Positions 43,671 through 57,110 are shown, numbered from the stretch's first letter. The stretch is 64,000 nt of DNA from Prostheceraeus crozeri (GCA_907163375.1 CAJQUW010001631.1:1-64000); one strand, 5' to 3'. Numbers and translations are program-made. Notes: generated by a model not told the origin, from the sequence alone.

Positions 43671-44671
43671 TGGCATAATCTGTTAATGAAATAATTGATG
43701 GGCCTATAAGGCGTTATAATCAAGAGGAGACTTAGCAATGATGTATGGTTCAACAAAACTGAAATGAGAAGAAAACAATGTTATATTGTAAATACTGTCT
43801 TTATTTGTTGGCTGATGTCATCGCAAGGAAAGTCTCTTACAAAGTCTTCATATTAAATTGAAGTGATGTAGTAATTAGTAGCAAGAATTTTCAGATGAAT
43901 TTCTCTGTATAGAGTCCATTCCTTTAAGTTAAAGGCATAAATCCTAAAGTCCAGATCTTTAGTTAAAATAAGCACGGTATGATGAAGCAATTTTCCAGGA
44001 TCTCCGACATGCATTCCCGAGAAGTCGATGCTTGAAAATGATCGCTAATTCCGGGGAACCGAATTTCAAGGACGAAAACCTTAATTATTGCGAGTTTGAT
44101 AGTCTGAGCAAACATTCACATGCCATTATCCATTGGAGTCCCACTCCCACCAACAAGTCTGTTGTCGGACTGCTATACTACATCTGATATTGAAATGACG
44201 TTCGTGTTACTACAAGGAAAGATAGATGCAATCTCACGAGCAACATCAATTCTCACTCGAATACGAATAGCGCGATCGGAGTCTCTTCCAACATTCTTTC
44301 ATAGTTGCTTTAAAGTTGCATCTCAAACTGCGGGGCGATATATACGAGTTTAATAATTTCCTTTTATTTTCAATGGATACTTCAATAATAGAACAATTCA
44401 AAACTAATTTTCATCGATGATCAATTGATCAATCGCATTATTCAAAATCGATTATGAAAAATGGTCCTTTATGGAAAAGAAGATTAATCTACAATAGAAT
44501 TGCCCCATTGAGCCAGTCGGCTGCTACACCGAAGATACATAATAGCAGGTGGCAAGTTCAGTGGCAACGCCGTCTGCTTTGTTTCTATTATCATTCTTTT
44601 ACGCTGGAGAAGCCATACTTTGCCTATCTTGTTTTTAACCGGAACTAGTTTGAGTCCTTGCTTCCTAGACG
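43671..44671. other. Non-coding flank left of hAT element
   Basis: Contains the second half of the local repeat pair (44,115-44,225). No gene recognised. Confidence 0.35.
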
Positions 44672-44986
44672 CAGGGGCGTCGTGCGCCGCAAAAACTTGA
44701 GCAGGCCCATATTTGTGACATCATTGTTCATAAGTTTATGGGTCCACGCCACACCATTGACTTTCATCCGTGACCGTGACCCTTGCTGTCAACCCCCATG
44801 GGCCTGTAGGCCTATAAATGTACAAATTTTGAATTTTCTATTTCTTGCTATTCTGATTGTTGAATTCTAATTCATTCATTCGCCCTTTTACACTGTTTAA
44901 AGTGATAGCAACAGAGTTAAGATAAACAAGTTTTATATTTCATTATCTCTGAAAAATTACGTGATAAACGTAGACAACACACCGCT

Positions 44987-45271
44987 TTGGAGATATCTGA
45001 AACTCAGCTATTTAACAATTCAATCTTCGAAAACACGATTGACAAGGGAAACAATCTACCTACTGAGTATTATAAGCTGGTACTCTCACAAAATCTAGTG
45101 GTGTGGATCGAAAACAATTCAAAAAAGCAGATGCTGTTAAAAGACATAGGTCTACATGCAGACAAAATATCACTGTGTATGCCTAAACAAGGAAGTGGTG
45201 TAGTGCATGTGTTTCATATGATCAAGAAAACAATAACGAGGATGAAAAAGCTTGTAAAAATGGTGCTGTGA
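44987..45271 (+). other. Unrecognised 94-codon reading frame inside hAT element
   Basis: Starts MEISETQLF; contains YYKLVLSQNLVVWIE and KDIGLHADKISLCM. No start context or family is recognised. It lies in the left arm of the transposon, opposite to the transposase. It could be chance or a fragment of another element. Confidence 0.2.
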
Positions 45272-45318
45272 AGTCTAACAATTGAGCATAAAAAGTACAA
45301 CTGGCTATGAGGAAAATT

Positions 45319-45515
45319 ACACGTTTACAAAAAATGATTCTAAGAAAATCTGTTGGCATGGCATGGATTCATCAGTCGTCTTTGGATTCAGTCACACAAA
45401 AATCGGTAAAACAAATTTCGGTGCTATGAAGGCAGTTCATGCACAAAAAATTAAATTGGTTGAGGGTAAACTGCACGTCAACAAAAAATGATTCTAAGAA
45501 AATCTATCGGCATGT
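45319..45515 (+). repeat. Tandem duplication, period about 162 bp, in hAT left arm
   Basis: ACAAAAAATGATTCTAAGAAAATCTGT at 45,319 recurs at 45,481 as the same with ATC, followed by GGCATG, CATGGATT and CATCA.TCGTCTTTGGATT in both. Confidence 0.65.
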
Positions 45516-46056
45516 TATCATGGATTTCATCAATCGTCTTTGGATTTCATGGCACAAGCACAAACTTGGGATAAGCTATGAACTTACATTGTTAGATCTA
45601 GCAATAAAAACGAGAATAGGAAATTTCTGTGTTATACACGTACATGTACAAGCAAACGTCACACAATTATGTGTATGTATACACCGGCAATACACATGTA
45701 GGCCTACCGGTATAGGCCTCTACATGCAAACTGCATGCATTACATTTGAAATGTTTCATAAAGGCAGCTTGCACACTTGTAATTGTATAGGCCTAGTGTT
45801 GCTGATATGCTAGGCTACTAACACTAAGTGTAATCAGAATGCTTTCATACCTACAATGTAGAAAAACCGATTTACAACTTGAAGTATAGACTGGTCTTGA
45901 AATACACTGTTTGCACGTACATACAATTGATTTCTTCTTGTATAGGCCTAGTTAATTTTATGTCCTAAATCTTAAATCTACGGGTACATGTAGATAGGCA
46001 TATAGAGACCACAAGTAAAGAGCTGCTTTTATGATAGATTTCGCACAGTGGAAAAG

Positions 46057-48070
46057 CTATTTGCGACGCTCAGCAAATGATTCCCAGAAGTAGTCCCGGC
46101 AAGCGGCCAGTGATAGCTTCTGGGATCGAGCTGCTTCAACTGCAATGACCATCAAGTCATTTAGACGGTCCTGGTTCATTGTGGTTCTTTATTTGTTTTT
46201 AAAAATCTTCAACGCGGAAAAAGAACGCTCACAAGATGATGATGTTACGGGCAAAGTCAGTACAAGGCGGTACAACTTTAGCATTTTGTGCTGATTGTTA
46301 TTTACCATGTACAAATATAAGTTGTGCACGCCATTTGGTGCGGTTTGCGTTGAAGATAAATGGTGCACAAAAAGTTGGTATTCCGCTTTAAGCGTATCTG
46401 AACATGGAATATCACGGGGATAAAATGTTGCCAGTGTCAACAAAGAATTCAAATTCTGAAGTGACGGCGACTCAAGAGCTTGTATTGATTTCAATAGTGG
46501 ATTTAGTTCAATACTAAATCGTGATTGCAAAGCATTGAGCATGAGATCTATGACCTCATAGTAGAATTCAATGCGACATTCCTGTTTAAAATCAAAGCAG
46601 GTCTGATTTGCAGAATTTGCATCGATTCTCGAGGACACCTTTCTGCGACGGGGAGCAATAACTTCAACGCCAATGTTTGCTGCCATTGATTGGGCTCGAT
46701 CCCAATATTCATCATATTTCTCTTGATTTCTCTGAGATTGAATTGCAACGATCAATGCTTCAACAAGGGATACAGCAGAAGAAATGTCTATCTTGGATGA
46801 TTGCAAAGAAGCTTCAAAATTTCAACGAACACTGTTAGACAGAGACAAAATTTGAAATTCATGCTATTGTGAAGAGAAATTGCATTTCCAGCAGTATCTG
46901 AGTCGTACTTTGCATCTGTCGAAATGTCATTTAGCGTCCGTGCAACTGCGGTGATATTGTTCGCCAACACAGTGCAATTTTTGGGAACGTGAACACCAAC
47001 GAGTAGTACTCAGTGACGTCAATGTACCTGTATGATGCGCCGTCTCATCATTGTCATCCTTAGACTGCTCATCTTTTTGAATCTCTTTAAAGAGACCGTG
47101 TCGTTTGGTCGAGTGTTCAATAAAATCGTACAATTTCTGCGCAACACCGAAAAAGTTACGTGCAGTAACGTTGTGCGAACAGGTATCAACAACTACTTAA
47201 ATTCCAGCGATGGGCATAACAATGTACAAAGTGTGCCTCTGAACAATGTTCCTTCACACGAGCCTGTAATCCACGATATTGCCCCGCCATTGTCGCACAC
47301 CCATCGTATCCCTGACCACGCAATTTGCTCATGCTTAGGTCATATTTATTCAATAATGAGCACAATTGGTTATACAGGCTTTCACCGTCAGCGTGTTCTG
47401 CATGTGAAGTATCTAGCAGGGCTTCAATCACGTCACCCTCTTCTTCTTTCGAATAATCATTGAGAGCTGGTCTTCTTGCTTGCATCAGGAGTAGTGTCAA
47501 GGCATATGGCGAAGTACACAGCATCCTTTATTTCCTTGACTATATCTTCGCGAAGAAGTTGAGCACTACTATGGATCATCTCATTCTGAGAGGTTGGTGA
47601 TGTATAACTAGGCCATGCTTTGGGATTTCGCTCTGATTTTTCCAGATGTGCTTTCAGTTGTTTATTCTACCTCCCAATCAAGTTTACAATTTCCAAAAAT
47701 CCCCCGGTTTGATGAGGTTGGACTTTCGTCGTGACCTCTGAAAGGCAATCTTAGTCGAGAAATTGTATTTGTCACATCGAAGATGGGGAGAATGTTCTTT
47801 CGACTCTCTCTGTCCTTCTTTGCTTGCTCATTTGCTGAAACAGTGTTGGCTACTACTGGTCTGGTCAAATCTTCTGTTCCTTGAAAGAGCCATTTTCCAC
47901 GGTAGCCATCAACGAAAATGATAGCTCAGAATTTGGCTGTCCAAATACTCGACAAGGAAGCAAAATGCGCATCCTTCTGACAGTTATACTCGAACCAATT
48001 TTTGTTGGAAAGATCTCTGCCAATTGTTAATATTCGTTTTGGGATAATGCTGCAGTTCTGGACGGATAGG
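46057..48070 (-). pseudogene. hAT transposase (TTF + catalytic + dimerisation regions), decayed
   Basis: Domains in normal order from high to low coordinates: TTF-like zinc domain (about 48,060-47,880; SNKNWFEYNCQKDAHF), LRLPFRGHDESPTSSNRGIF (47,662-47,868), catalytic core GQGYDGCATMAGQYRGLQ with AHFVHCYAHRWNL (47,186-47,524), TRWCSRSQKL (46,927-47,133), and the dimerisation block LPVTSSSCERSFSALK (46,189-46,806), ending about 46,057 (MVIAVEAARSQK, DYFWESFAERR). It is split by at least four frame changes and one early stop. The pattern matches the ZMYM1-like hAT transposases common in animals. Confidence 0.88.
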
Positions 48071-49658
48071 ACCACGTCTGCAATATGTAAAGAATAAACC
48101 TTAGTGTCAAAATTAGGATTTTATTCATAAATAAATGTAGCCTACCTGATATATTCATCCCGCTCCAAACGATGACTGGGTATCATAAAATGATTCGTTT
48201 CTTCAATGGCAGAGGTATTATCCGTTTCTATACCGTTTCGATGAAGTCGCAACATCTCCATCCTCGCCAACGGCGGTGGATTTGCACTTAGCCGATTTGC
48301 ACTAGCACAAAACCATCAATCAACCATCCAAGAAAGAGCTATCAAAGAAAGACATTGCGCATTATACAGCTACAATATGCAAAAAATCATAAGTGTACAT
48401 GTAGATTCAAGAAAAATTTTGCGAGGACAGGTGTTAGCATTTACGAAAATAATTTCTAGAAAATCACTTTTCGATGCTTCAGCTACATTCCTCTTCAATA
48501 TGTTAAGTAATCCCTTCCATTCCCTTGCATGTGCAATGTACAGCGCACGTATGTACATGTGTAGAAATACAAAAGAGACAAGGACTTTGCTCTGCATTTA
48601 CTTCATGAAAGAACATTGTTGAAATTATGAATTAGATGTTTTCATGATCGGCTTGTATCCAAACATATAGGCCTGCATAGAAGTGTAGAAACGATGAAGT
48701 GTCTAAATTTCGTGACATACCTTAGCTGTGCATTCAAATTGCAGTTGCATAATGTCGAGAAAAATTAGAGTCAAGGTCACAAATTCACAGGATGCGTTTT
48801 ACACTTGTCAGCACATTTCATAGAAGCGATGTTATTGTCGTGCAGAACTGTTTTAGATATCTTGGATGATGATTTTCATTGTAACGTTCTTGTAGTTGCA
48901 TGTTCCTCTATGCCCGACATATATGCTCGAACTCGGAGAATGAATTTTGGTGTTTCGATGAAAAAGGACGGTGGAGATAGATGGAAGAAAGCTCTCAACT
49001 TTATAAGCTTGCTCACGGTTCTGAGATCAAATAAAGTGTATAAACAAAAGTCGGTCTTAAATTTTGTGGAATGAGCTCGGTTAAAATGTACATTGATATG
49101 TTTCGTTCAAGTTGCTAGGAGGAGGAGGATATACATGTAACTTGCACATGGACGACCGACGTAGACAGCTTCTTAAGTCTTCAGCAATGATGTGACAAAC
49201 AAGGACGCCGTACAGTCCTCTCACTCAGAGACCTTGAAGAGCAGATCAACTTTTGTGACTTCATGCGGCTGCGTGCAGTCAGATGACCTTGTCCGTCTAA
49301 CCGCCTCACATTGTAATAGCTTCAAGCCCGAAGCGAGTTTTCATGGTGCAGAAATTACGTGATTTCATTCAGAGCAGTCGCTGTGACTCGGCTAGGCAAA
49401 GCACCGTGGCTAGGCGCAGTCATCAATGAGAGCAGCAGTTTATTGTATGACACTTCATCCGACGACGGTGTGCGGATAGAAATGTACTGAGCAGAGAGTT
49501 AGTCCTACCGCTTCTGCCGTCGTCAGTTGGGTTAGCTGGTAGGCCAACTTTGGGAAAAGTGTAGACAGAAAAAATAGGACGGCAATTTCTTGTGTTCAAA
49601 ATCTTGAGCAGGCCAGAGCCTGCTCTGGCCTCAATGGCACGACGCCACTGCCTAGACG

Positions 49659-50638
49659 CATTATCAGATTGTCAGTGGTTATCGTAATTTGTGCGTAAAA
49701 GTGCTGAAGTTTTGTTTGTCTTTCTATCGCCTGTGAAATTCAGTTGTCAGGGTACGTAGGAGTGTTCACGATAATGACGCTCAGATAGCATAAGTCTCCA
49801 ACATGAAATGTATTAATCAGAAACACATGTCCAAGAAATAAATACTCCTAATAACCTGTACACTGCACAACTAAACAAATTTGAAGCAGATGTCAAAAAG
49901 GCATTTAGAATGTGGAGAAACAAGTCGGCTACAGGTATAACATCGGTACGTGTACATCTCAGCGCCTTCGATCGCTCATAACTTGTACCTGAACATTGTA
50001 TGTTTATCGCCCAAAGTATAACGGACACAAACAGTGAAACCAAAAAGAAAACGTGAAAACACGTTTCTATGACAACAACACCTAAAGAATGGCGATTTCG
50101 TATGACAAATCAGTGGTTAGGTTCCGGAACATTGTCTGTGAATCTACATTGCAAGATTCATGATTTTTATCATTTGTCTTTGAATATGAAAATATTTTGA
50201 TAGAGTGACTAGCAATATACCATCATAAGTAAGAATCTAACTATTGTATTCTTCTATAGATAGGTCGATGCCTAGCGGAGCAACAGGTTTCCATGCAATT
50301 ACTGATGACTTGAGCAAAAGCAAAAAGTCAGATATCTATGGCTCAAACTGTTTTGACCTTACGTGTTTGGCCTTGTAGATTTCTACGATGAAGAAAAGTT
50401 TAATTACAATCAATATGAGGAGAGTTTAATAATAATCAATGTGGATAAACTTGAAACCTGTACAACTTAGTAGGCCTTTTGTGAACAATTTACATCGGAC
50501 TTTGTTGCATGTTCACTGAATTAGGGTCTTAAGGAAATCAGATTTCATGAAAAGAAAACTGCATTTATAAGTGTGTATTCCGGTGGAGTCGTCGAGGAAC
50601 TGTAACCCTCCGAATACATGCATTCAAATAGTCCGGCA
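49659..50638. other. Non-coding, nothing recognised
   Basis: No domain-bearing frame or clear repeat. Confidence 0.4.
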
Positions 50639-50706
50639 GCCAGGGCGAGCTTCAGCTGATAACGAGGCCGAATATGAGACTTTCACAGAATGATGCACAC
50701 CCAGAA
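50639..50706 (+). mobile_element. TAGTCCGGCAG-family MITE, left-end fragment
   Basis: TAGTCCGGCAGCCAGGGCGAG, then a CGAGGCCGAA.ATGAGACTTTCACAGAATGATGCACACCC-type match to the arm of the full copies, then the homology stops. Confidence 0.7.
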
Positions 50707-50850
50707 AGTTGCAGCGTATTCAACACGTTCTATTTGATTCGCTGTCAAGAGGCTCATCTGAAACTTATTGGACCAAACGAGTCATAGCCCCGTTCTCATG
50801 TGGATAGAGGAGATATATCTTGATGTTCTATGACTAGCACCGGCTGATGG

Positions 50851-51130
50851 GATACCTACAGAAAAAGTTCTGGCTTGATTGTGACCTCCTTTTTTCGGTT
50901 TTGGGTATTATTTTAATTGTACTTTCGATATTATTGAGAATTTTGGGAAATGTGATATCAACTGAGGTGACGTAAAGTTCCATTTACCTACAGATACCTA
51001 CAGAAAAAGTTTTGGCTTGATTGTGACCTCCTTTTTTCGGTTTTGGGTATTATTTTAATTGTACTTTCGATATTATTGAGAATTTTGGGAAATGTGATAT
51101 CAACTGAGGTGAAGTAAAGTTCCATTTGAG
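50851..51130 (+). repeat. Tandem duplication, two copies of 142 bp
   Basis: GATACCTACAGAAAAAGTT starts both copies (50,851 and 50,993). They run in register through AACTGAGGTGA to AAAGTTCCATTT with only a few differences. Recent, non-coding. Confidence 0.92.
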
Positions 51131-52064
51131 TGCCTGTGGAGTTTGAGCGATACTAAATAAGTTTTGGCTTGATTTCGTTTTCGCATTTCTGTCTAGATTA
51201 TTTCTCACAAACTTTCCTAGAAAGGCCACGTGAATTCAACTGGAAAGCTCACTTTCCATTTTGTTTTAGATTTTTGACATGTTAATCAGAGATTTTTCTG
51301 CAAAATATTGATAAAGTTAAAATGTATTTTGTCAGCAGTATGAAATTATAATTCGAATTCCATCACATAATGCCATTTATTTGATTGGAACAGTTATATT
51401 TGGAGATTCACAATCGATGCACTTGGTTTAATGGCAGTTTAATCGAGCGATTTCGTTTGACTGTGATATTGCGTATCACCATAAAATATCAACCACCTGT
51501 CACTATCATCAAAGTCATAAAAATAATCTTTTAGGTGACGATAGGCCGATTAATCAAATGAAAATATCAAACGTTCTTCACCTGAGTTGTCACCCAGTAT
51601 CTGCTTTCCACCGTCAATTCAATGCGTGGAACAGGCGTAAAATAATGATAAGATAAAAGTCACCGTGTCTCTGTTAGAGAGAATAAACTGGGATGATAAA
51701 TATTGACGCCTCGCTGAAAACTGCGCACTTTGCAGAAAGGAAGCTTTCTTTCGTCTGATTAATGTGCAATTGATACTGTTGTGTGAATGTAACAGTCTGC
51801 AACAGTCAAAAGCGTTAATTGATCAAAAGACAAACAAAGAAGTTTGATGTAGAAAACCATTAAAGAAATTGGAACTTAAAGTAAATTAATTTCTGGCAGT
51901 TAAAAACTGTCCAATGACAAGGTTTCATGCTGTAGACCTTAGGGATGGGGTTTTGCTTGGAGGGGGTTGTTTAGAGATATTTATTTACTGGTTGCAATTA
52001 CTGTGACAACTGAGGTGTGATGGTGAGGGATTGATTCTGCCAATTGACATTGGACGCATACAAG
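51131..52064. other. Non-coding, nothing recognised
   Basis: AT-rich; no gene or repeat seen. Confidence 0.4.
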
Positions 52065-52140
52065 CAGTTGTAGAACAGCTGGTAGCGCGACAGGTCTAGG
52101 TAATCTGGATCGTAAGTTCGAGTCCTACCACCCACCGGAG
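52065..52140 (+). other. tRNA-derived SINE head or tRNA pseudogene
   Basis: A box TAGAACAGCTGG (52,071) and B box AGTTCGAGTCC (52,115-52,125) are at the normal spacing, followed by TACCACCC. The 5' stem does not pair well enough for a working tRNA. Downstream, AAGTGCCCA and GTATCCATTT recur (52,180-52,245), as in a SINE body. Confidence 0.5.
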
Positions 52141-54706
52141 GCGTGCTGCGTGTTTGCAGTTTGGGGATTCGTATTATTTCGAAGTGCCCATTTCCAATTT
52201 CGTATCCATTTTTATCCAAGTATCCATTTCGAAGTGCCCAGCATCGATTTATAGACCATCCATTCTCCACTGACATAAGTGCTACATAAAACTCAATGCA
52301 TAATAGATAAAAGATCTACGTCTTACTTGAAGAAATACGACATGGTATCAATATCTATGAAATCAAACTTTTTGTGTAGGTGAAAAATCTTATTGAGAGA
52401 TCATTATTTCAGATTTCTCCATCTGTTTAATTCCTCACTCCACAATATAGTAAAATACTCGAGTTTTCTTTGGCTCTCGGCACACCTGAAAAATCTTTTT
52501 TTGTGTAGCTGAAAAACTGTTTCGAGATGCATTAATAATCTCCCTAGTGAGTTTAAGTCGCCCGATTCAACGTCACAGCAATTTGCTAACCTTCGACAAT
52601 GGGACGTTCTTCTCAAAAATTGGGACACAAAGGGAACTGATGGAAAAATAAAGGAAAAGAAAATGATAACCCCTTGGTTGGAATTTAGCTTCATTTTGCT
52701 TTGAGGCCACATTCCAATCTAATTTATCAGTGCAATAATCGATTCAGCGTTCTCATCATGGCACAAAACCTGGGTGCCATCCGCCTTACATGCACATTAT
52801 TGATAATGTTGCTATTTAGCAGTGATTGACTGCTATATACGTAGAGTAGGGTGGAGACAATATGCCTAATTAGTCCGGGAGGAAGCACGAGGTATTGCAG
52901 GGAGAGATGTCGTGCCTGCAAACTTCTTGAATTTGAAATAGTCCACATATGACAGATCAGATCATATGTCTTTCGCAAATACATGTAGCTTAGGTTGAAA
53001 ATCTCTTCTGTATCTGAGTATGAAGATGTCTGGTAATAGTGCGCATCTGAGTAAACTTTTCATGTTTCGATGTCACTTGACTAATATCTTAAACCTCAAA
53101 CTAATCTTAATATCTTAAAGCCTTATACTAATGATATAGATAGCATGCGTCTAATTATTTAATTCAGCTGAAAATGTTAATTTTGAAATTTTGATTCATA
53201 TTGTTTGGTAGAACAAAGGCGCTGGAGAAAGGAACTGAGCTTCGTTTATGGTGGGTTGACCCAAACAAAAAACTTAAAGGATCCGCTTTCGCTTGGAATG
53301 ACAACATAATAAGAAAGCCTCTTTATGAATAGGTATGACAGCATACAGCAAATTGTAATGAGCAGTGGCCAAGCAGCATCAACAAGGAATGGAACTACTT
53401 CCAGCAACTGATGAATCATGTTGCAGTAACGGCAGAAAAACAGCACGGCTGCCATAGTTTTCCTGCTTATTGTATTTCTATATACTTGCCGTCATAATTT
53501 TGGTCTTCAGACAATCTGCATCTGTTGATCCGCAATTTGTATTCGAAGCGACGTGTCTTTCCTGTTCACTTGCGTGATCTTGAATTTTCACTTCCTTATC
53601 AATAAATGAGTTTGATATTTTCAATAAAACTGTCTCCAGCAGGAAATAAATCAGTTGAATTTTGAATGATTACCGGGATGCAATGGTTAATGGTATAATT
53701 TACCATCTAGCACATGACACTGAACCGAAACTCTGTCAGATCCATGATACTGATAATATCGTTGTAAATTTATGATTTATGCCCTCTTATTGAGATGATG
53801 GATTATGGCAGCCTTATTATCACAGGAAGAGAAAATATTGTTAGTTTATAAAACCAAGTTCTTCATTAAGTTTACCCAAGGGTAAATTAGCGACTATCTC
53901 TTTCGTATGTCAACTAAATCAGAGAGGTTGCTTCATTTGCTGCACTGAACATTCACATCTGCCAATATTGCGAGAGGACTTGCAAAAGTAAAGCATTTGA
54001 CTTTAGATATTCATAAATAATCTAAATCGAGCGCACCATGGCAAATAATGGGTATACAGAGATAATTACAGAATGAAATCTCATGAGAACTAAATAGAAA
54101 TTGAGCTAGTGAAGAACTTTCCCCCTATAGTTTAATTCATTGTAGGCCCCTACTTTGTGAACTGCAGATTGAAAAATCCATTTTTCGCAAATTTCTATTC
54201 CATTTCCACTTTTCCCATTTACAAAAAATCCATTTTTCAGCAAATTTATAACTTTTTGTGCGCTAAGAACTTAGAACAGCGTTTTTTCACTGAATTTAAG
54301 TAAAGAAAATGACAGAAAACTCACAACAGTTGCTATGTTGAGCGCCCTCGATGATTTTAATCATAAGATAGCGTCATTTTACAAAATTTCAAGATTTTCA
54401 TAAAATTTGCTATCTAGAAATGGAAGTGTGGGCGATTTTGAACAAATGAATACCACCATGGGGCAGTTCACACAACAAATATTGACATTTTCTTGCAATC
54501 TTATCAACACCCAAGAAATTAAGGATCATTATTTCTCTTAATACAGAAAAGCATTTTTATAAAATTACTTACAGTAAATCGCTTCTTGACAGAAGCCTGC
54601 AACTGTTGCATGTTTCACAAATTTGATTCTTCCAATTTAAATTTTTGATCTTAATTCAAACATTGATCTAGTAACACTGACCTACATCGGTGCCGAAATG
54701 TGCGAC
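52141..54706. other. Gene-poor stretch with a MITE end fragment
   Basis: TAGTCCGGGAGGAAGCACGAG at 52,871 is a short, diverged end of the TAGTCCGGCAG family. A 102-codon frame at 52,404-52,712 has no recognisable domain. Nothing else seen. Confidence 0.35.
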
Positions 54707-55165
54707 CACAGAATTAGATTGCATAAACGTGTCACTTTGCTAGAAGTTCACACTGATGAAGAAGTTCACACTGGCACATGTAGGAATTTACTAAGTGGGC
54801 AAAAAGAAATTTTTAATACCTCGCAGAGATAGGAAAAATAGTCATGCGCCGCTTGTGGAGTGTTGTGAATTGCTTCAAGATTATCCGATCGCTACGATTC
54901 CTTCAGATTCGAAGAATTCAGATCATTGCGCAAAAGTTTTCTCGATAATGTTGGGTCCTCCGATCATTATTAAAAAAGTTGGCAGGCCTGATCCGGTAGA
55001 TAATAGTCACTGAAACCTCGCACAATTTGACGTGTTTAATGTTGAACTGGTTGCTCATTGTTCGATTGCTATGGTATTATGTCAGCGGATTGTGCCACTT
55101 CATAGGCATCACATGTTCCAATGCTTCCTTTCTAGTCAAACAGAAGAAGGGACGACCTGTCTGCG
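54707..55165 (+). mobile_element. hAT-type MITE (CACAGAATTAGA family), copy with degraded right end
   Basis: 459 bp, starting CACAGAATTAGATTG and ending GACCTGTCTGCG, flanked by a perfect 8-bp duplication TGTGCGAC (54,699-54,706 and 55,166-55,173). The interior matches the other copies, including the shared pseudo-frame SDSKNSDHCAKVFS. Confidence 0.88.
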
Positions 55166-55173
55166 TGTGCGAC

Positions 55174-56765
55174 TGAAATCAACTGAACGACTGAATCACC
55201 AAGCCGTTATTATCCATTCTAGTCTCACTAAAACAGACAAAGCAAAAACTGGGATTTCTATGGCTACATCTCAGTCAATTAAGCGAGCAATAATAATTAC
55301 TCTATTACTCACAAGATCCAGCAGCATTGACCTAGACCGGTACCTAATTGAGCAGCTGAAATTACCGTCACCAATCTGCTATTATTCACTTCCTCAAATT
55401 ACAGCGAAAAGTTAGATTTCTATGGTTAAAATCGTAGAAATCCTACGTTTTGAAATTCTAAGTTGTTGAAACTTAAATGGATAAAATTAAATGGTAAAAT
55501 GGATAAGAACGGCTTGTTGATGATCTTTTCAGCCGCTCATTTTTGCACCGATCTAGGTCAATGTTGCTAGATCTTAATCTTAAGAAGGTCTTGCAAGAAT
55601 AAAATTACTAAAACATGCAACACTTGCCGATTCTTGCCGTTGGGCGATCTAAGCTATTTTATCAAGATGCTTTTATACATAAAGAATAATGATAATGAAC
55701 GTGAATCTACAAAAATTACACTGATAAGGTGCTGGTGCATTCCCAATGTCAAGCACTGGAAGCAGCCATGGATTAGGTACCATTGTATTCTTTCAATGTC
55801 CACGTCGATTCTAGTCTATAGTCTTTCACTATTACAGTGTCGGATTTACTATGATAAATATGCGGACGAGAAAGAAGTTCAATGTAAATCAATTTTATCA
55901 CAATGAACTTCCGAGAAATTGTCACGTTATTTCCGAATATCACTCATTCAATTTTACAAATATGTGGAAACATATTTGTTAGTTAAGAACAATCAAATCT
56001 GTCGACACTTTGTTTACTTGAAGTCGTCACGTTCGTTCAAATTTTTGATTTTCACATCAGAAATGTCTCAACATTTTTGCTGTTTTTAATTAGACTTCAG
56101 ACGAATCCATGCTGTTTTGTGAATCCGCCTTTCATGCAGTTGGTACTTTAATATTTATTTGATCGTGTTTAGAAAAGGAATGATTTGTTTACTAGCGGCT
56201 TTCGCTATCAGTTTGCGTGATTTGATATCGACGTTTCTTACTGTTCCGTTTAAATTAATAGATCGTAAACACTTCAATCAAAATATTGCGCCCACGTGAC
56301 TGAATATTATCCTGTCCCATGGAATTCTAGATAATTGCACCTGGAATGATCATTCATTTTGACGCGTTACGATGAGAGGCCATTAGGGGAACGCGCGTGA
56401 AATAATTGTTTCTGTCTGATTAGTTAATCGTCCAGTGCCTTATCCTATCTTATGCATAAAACTATTGCTACGTGTATATCTTATTGTTGATAGGAACATT
56501 GGCACATTGTATTTATTTGTTTGACATAGGCTCTTACAGCTTTAACACAATCACGAAGAACTAAAAGAAAATGCCTTTCAAAATAATACTTTTAGTGACC
56601 CGAAAACTTGTAACATTTTGCGTTTGATTTGGCCTTCAAATCTCTTTCTGAGTTTTGATTTGTATAGTTTTTCAAAAAAACAATTATACAAACAATTGGA
56701 CATTTCAAAAATAAGATCGTGCCCATTTGTACACATGTTTCGACCGAATGCCTAAATGTTGTTGT
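55174..56765. other. Non-coding with a dispersed repeat copy
   Basis: 55,735-55,850 is a diverged copy of the repeat at 20.1 and 29.0 kb (GTCAAGCACTGGAAGC, TTAGGTACCATTGT, GTGTCGGATTTACTATG). No gene recognised. Confidence 0.4.
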
Positions 56766-57110
56766 CTAAAAAGAGATTTCAACCACGTTGCAAAATATGC
56801 GACGGCTATTTTGAGTGGAAAACAGCTTTCTGGATAATGCTTGCGATGCGTCGACCTCTTTAAAAAATTTCCAGCGACACACGCTGATCTGCAGTACATG
56901 GCTTAGCGGAAAATATAAGCCTCCTCTATTGATTGAATCAAGAAATTCATCTGCGGGCGTGCTCTCGTCCACAGATAAATTCTTGTCCGGATCAATAAGT
57001 GAAGCTTCGTACGAATCACATTTTTCGATCTATAAATGGATCGGGCTCAGGGACCACAAACATATGAAAGGACAACCATGTCTTTCTCTGATGGCAAATT
57101 ATCTCATGCA
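56766..57110 (-). pseudogene. P/THAP9-like transposase C-terminal fragment
   Basis: On the - strand: VVLSYVCG, then ARSIYRS and KCDSYEASLIDPD, then FLDSINRGGLYFPLSHVLQI. This is the 'YxxGYxxR...KCxxC...L...INRGGLxxPS' pattern near the C-terminus of P-element/THAP9-type transposases. At least one stop and one frame change interrupt it; the rest of the transposase is not seen. Confidence 0.5.

Larger units (their letters stand above)
44672..49650 (-). mobile_element. Full-length hAT transposon (ZMYM/TTF-type), inactive
   Basis: Left end CAGGGGCGTCGTGC, right end complement CAGTGGCGTCGTGC (13 of 14 match), flanked by a perfect 8-bp duplication CCTAGACG (44,664-44,671 and 49,651-49,658). The length is 4,979 bp. 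CTTGAGCAGGCC is also shared near both ends, inverted. The transposase lies on the - strand in the middle and is decayed. Long non-coding arms (about 1.4 and 1.6 kb) hold further repeats and may include introns or insertions. Confidence 0.92.

Noticed and set aside
52065-52140. Functional tRNA gene
   Set aside because: A and B boxes are good but the acceptor stem does not pair; a SINE or pseudogene is more likely.
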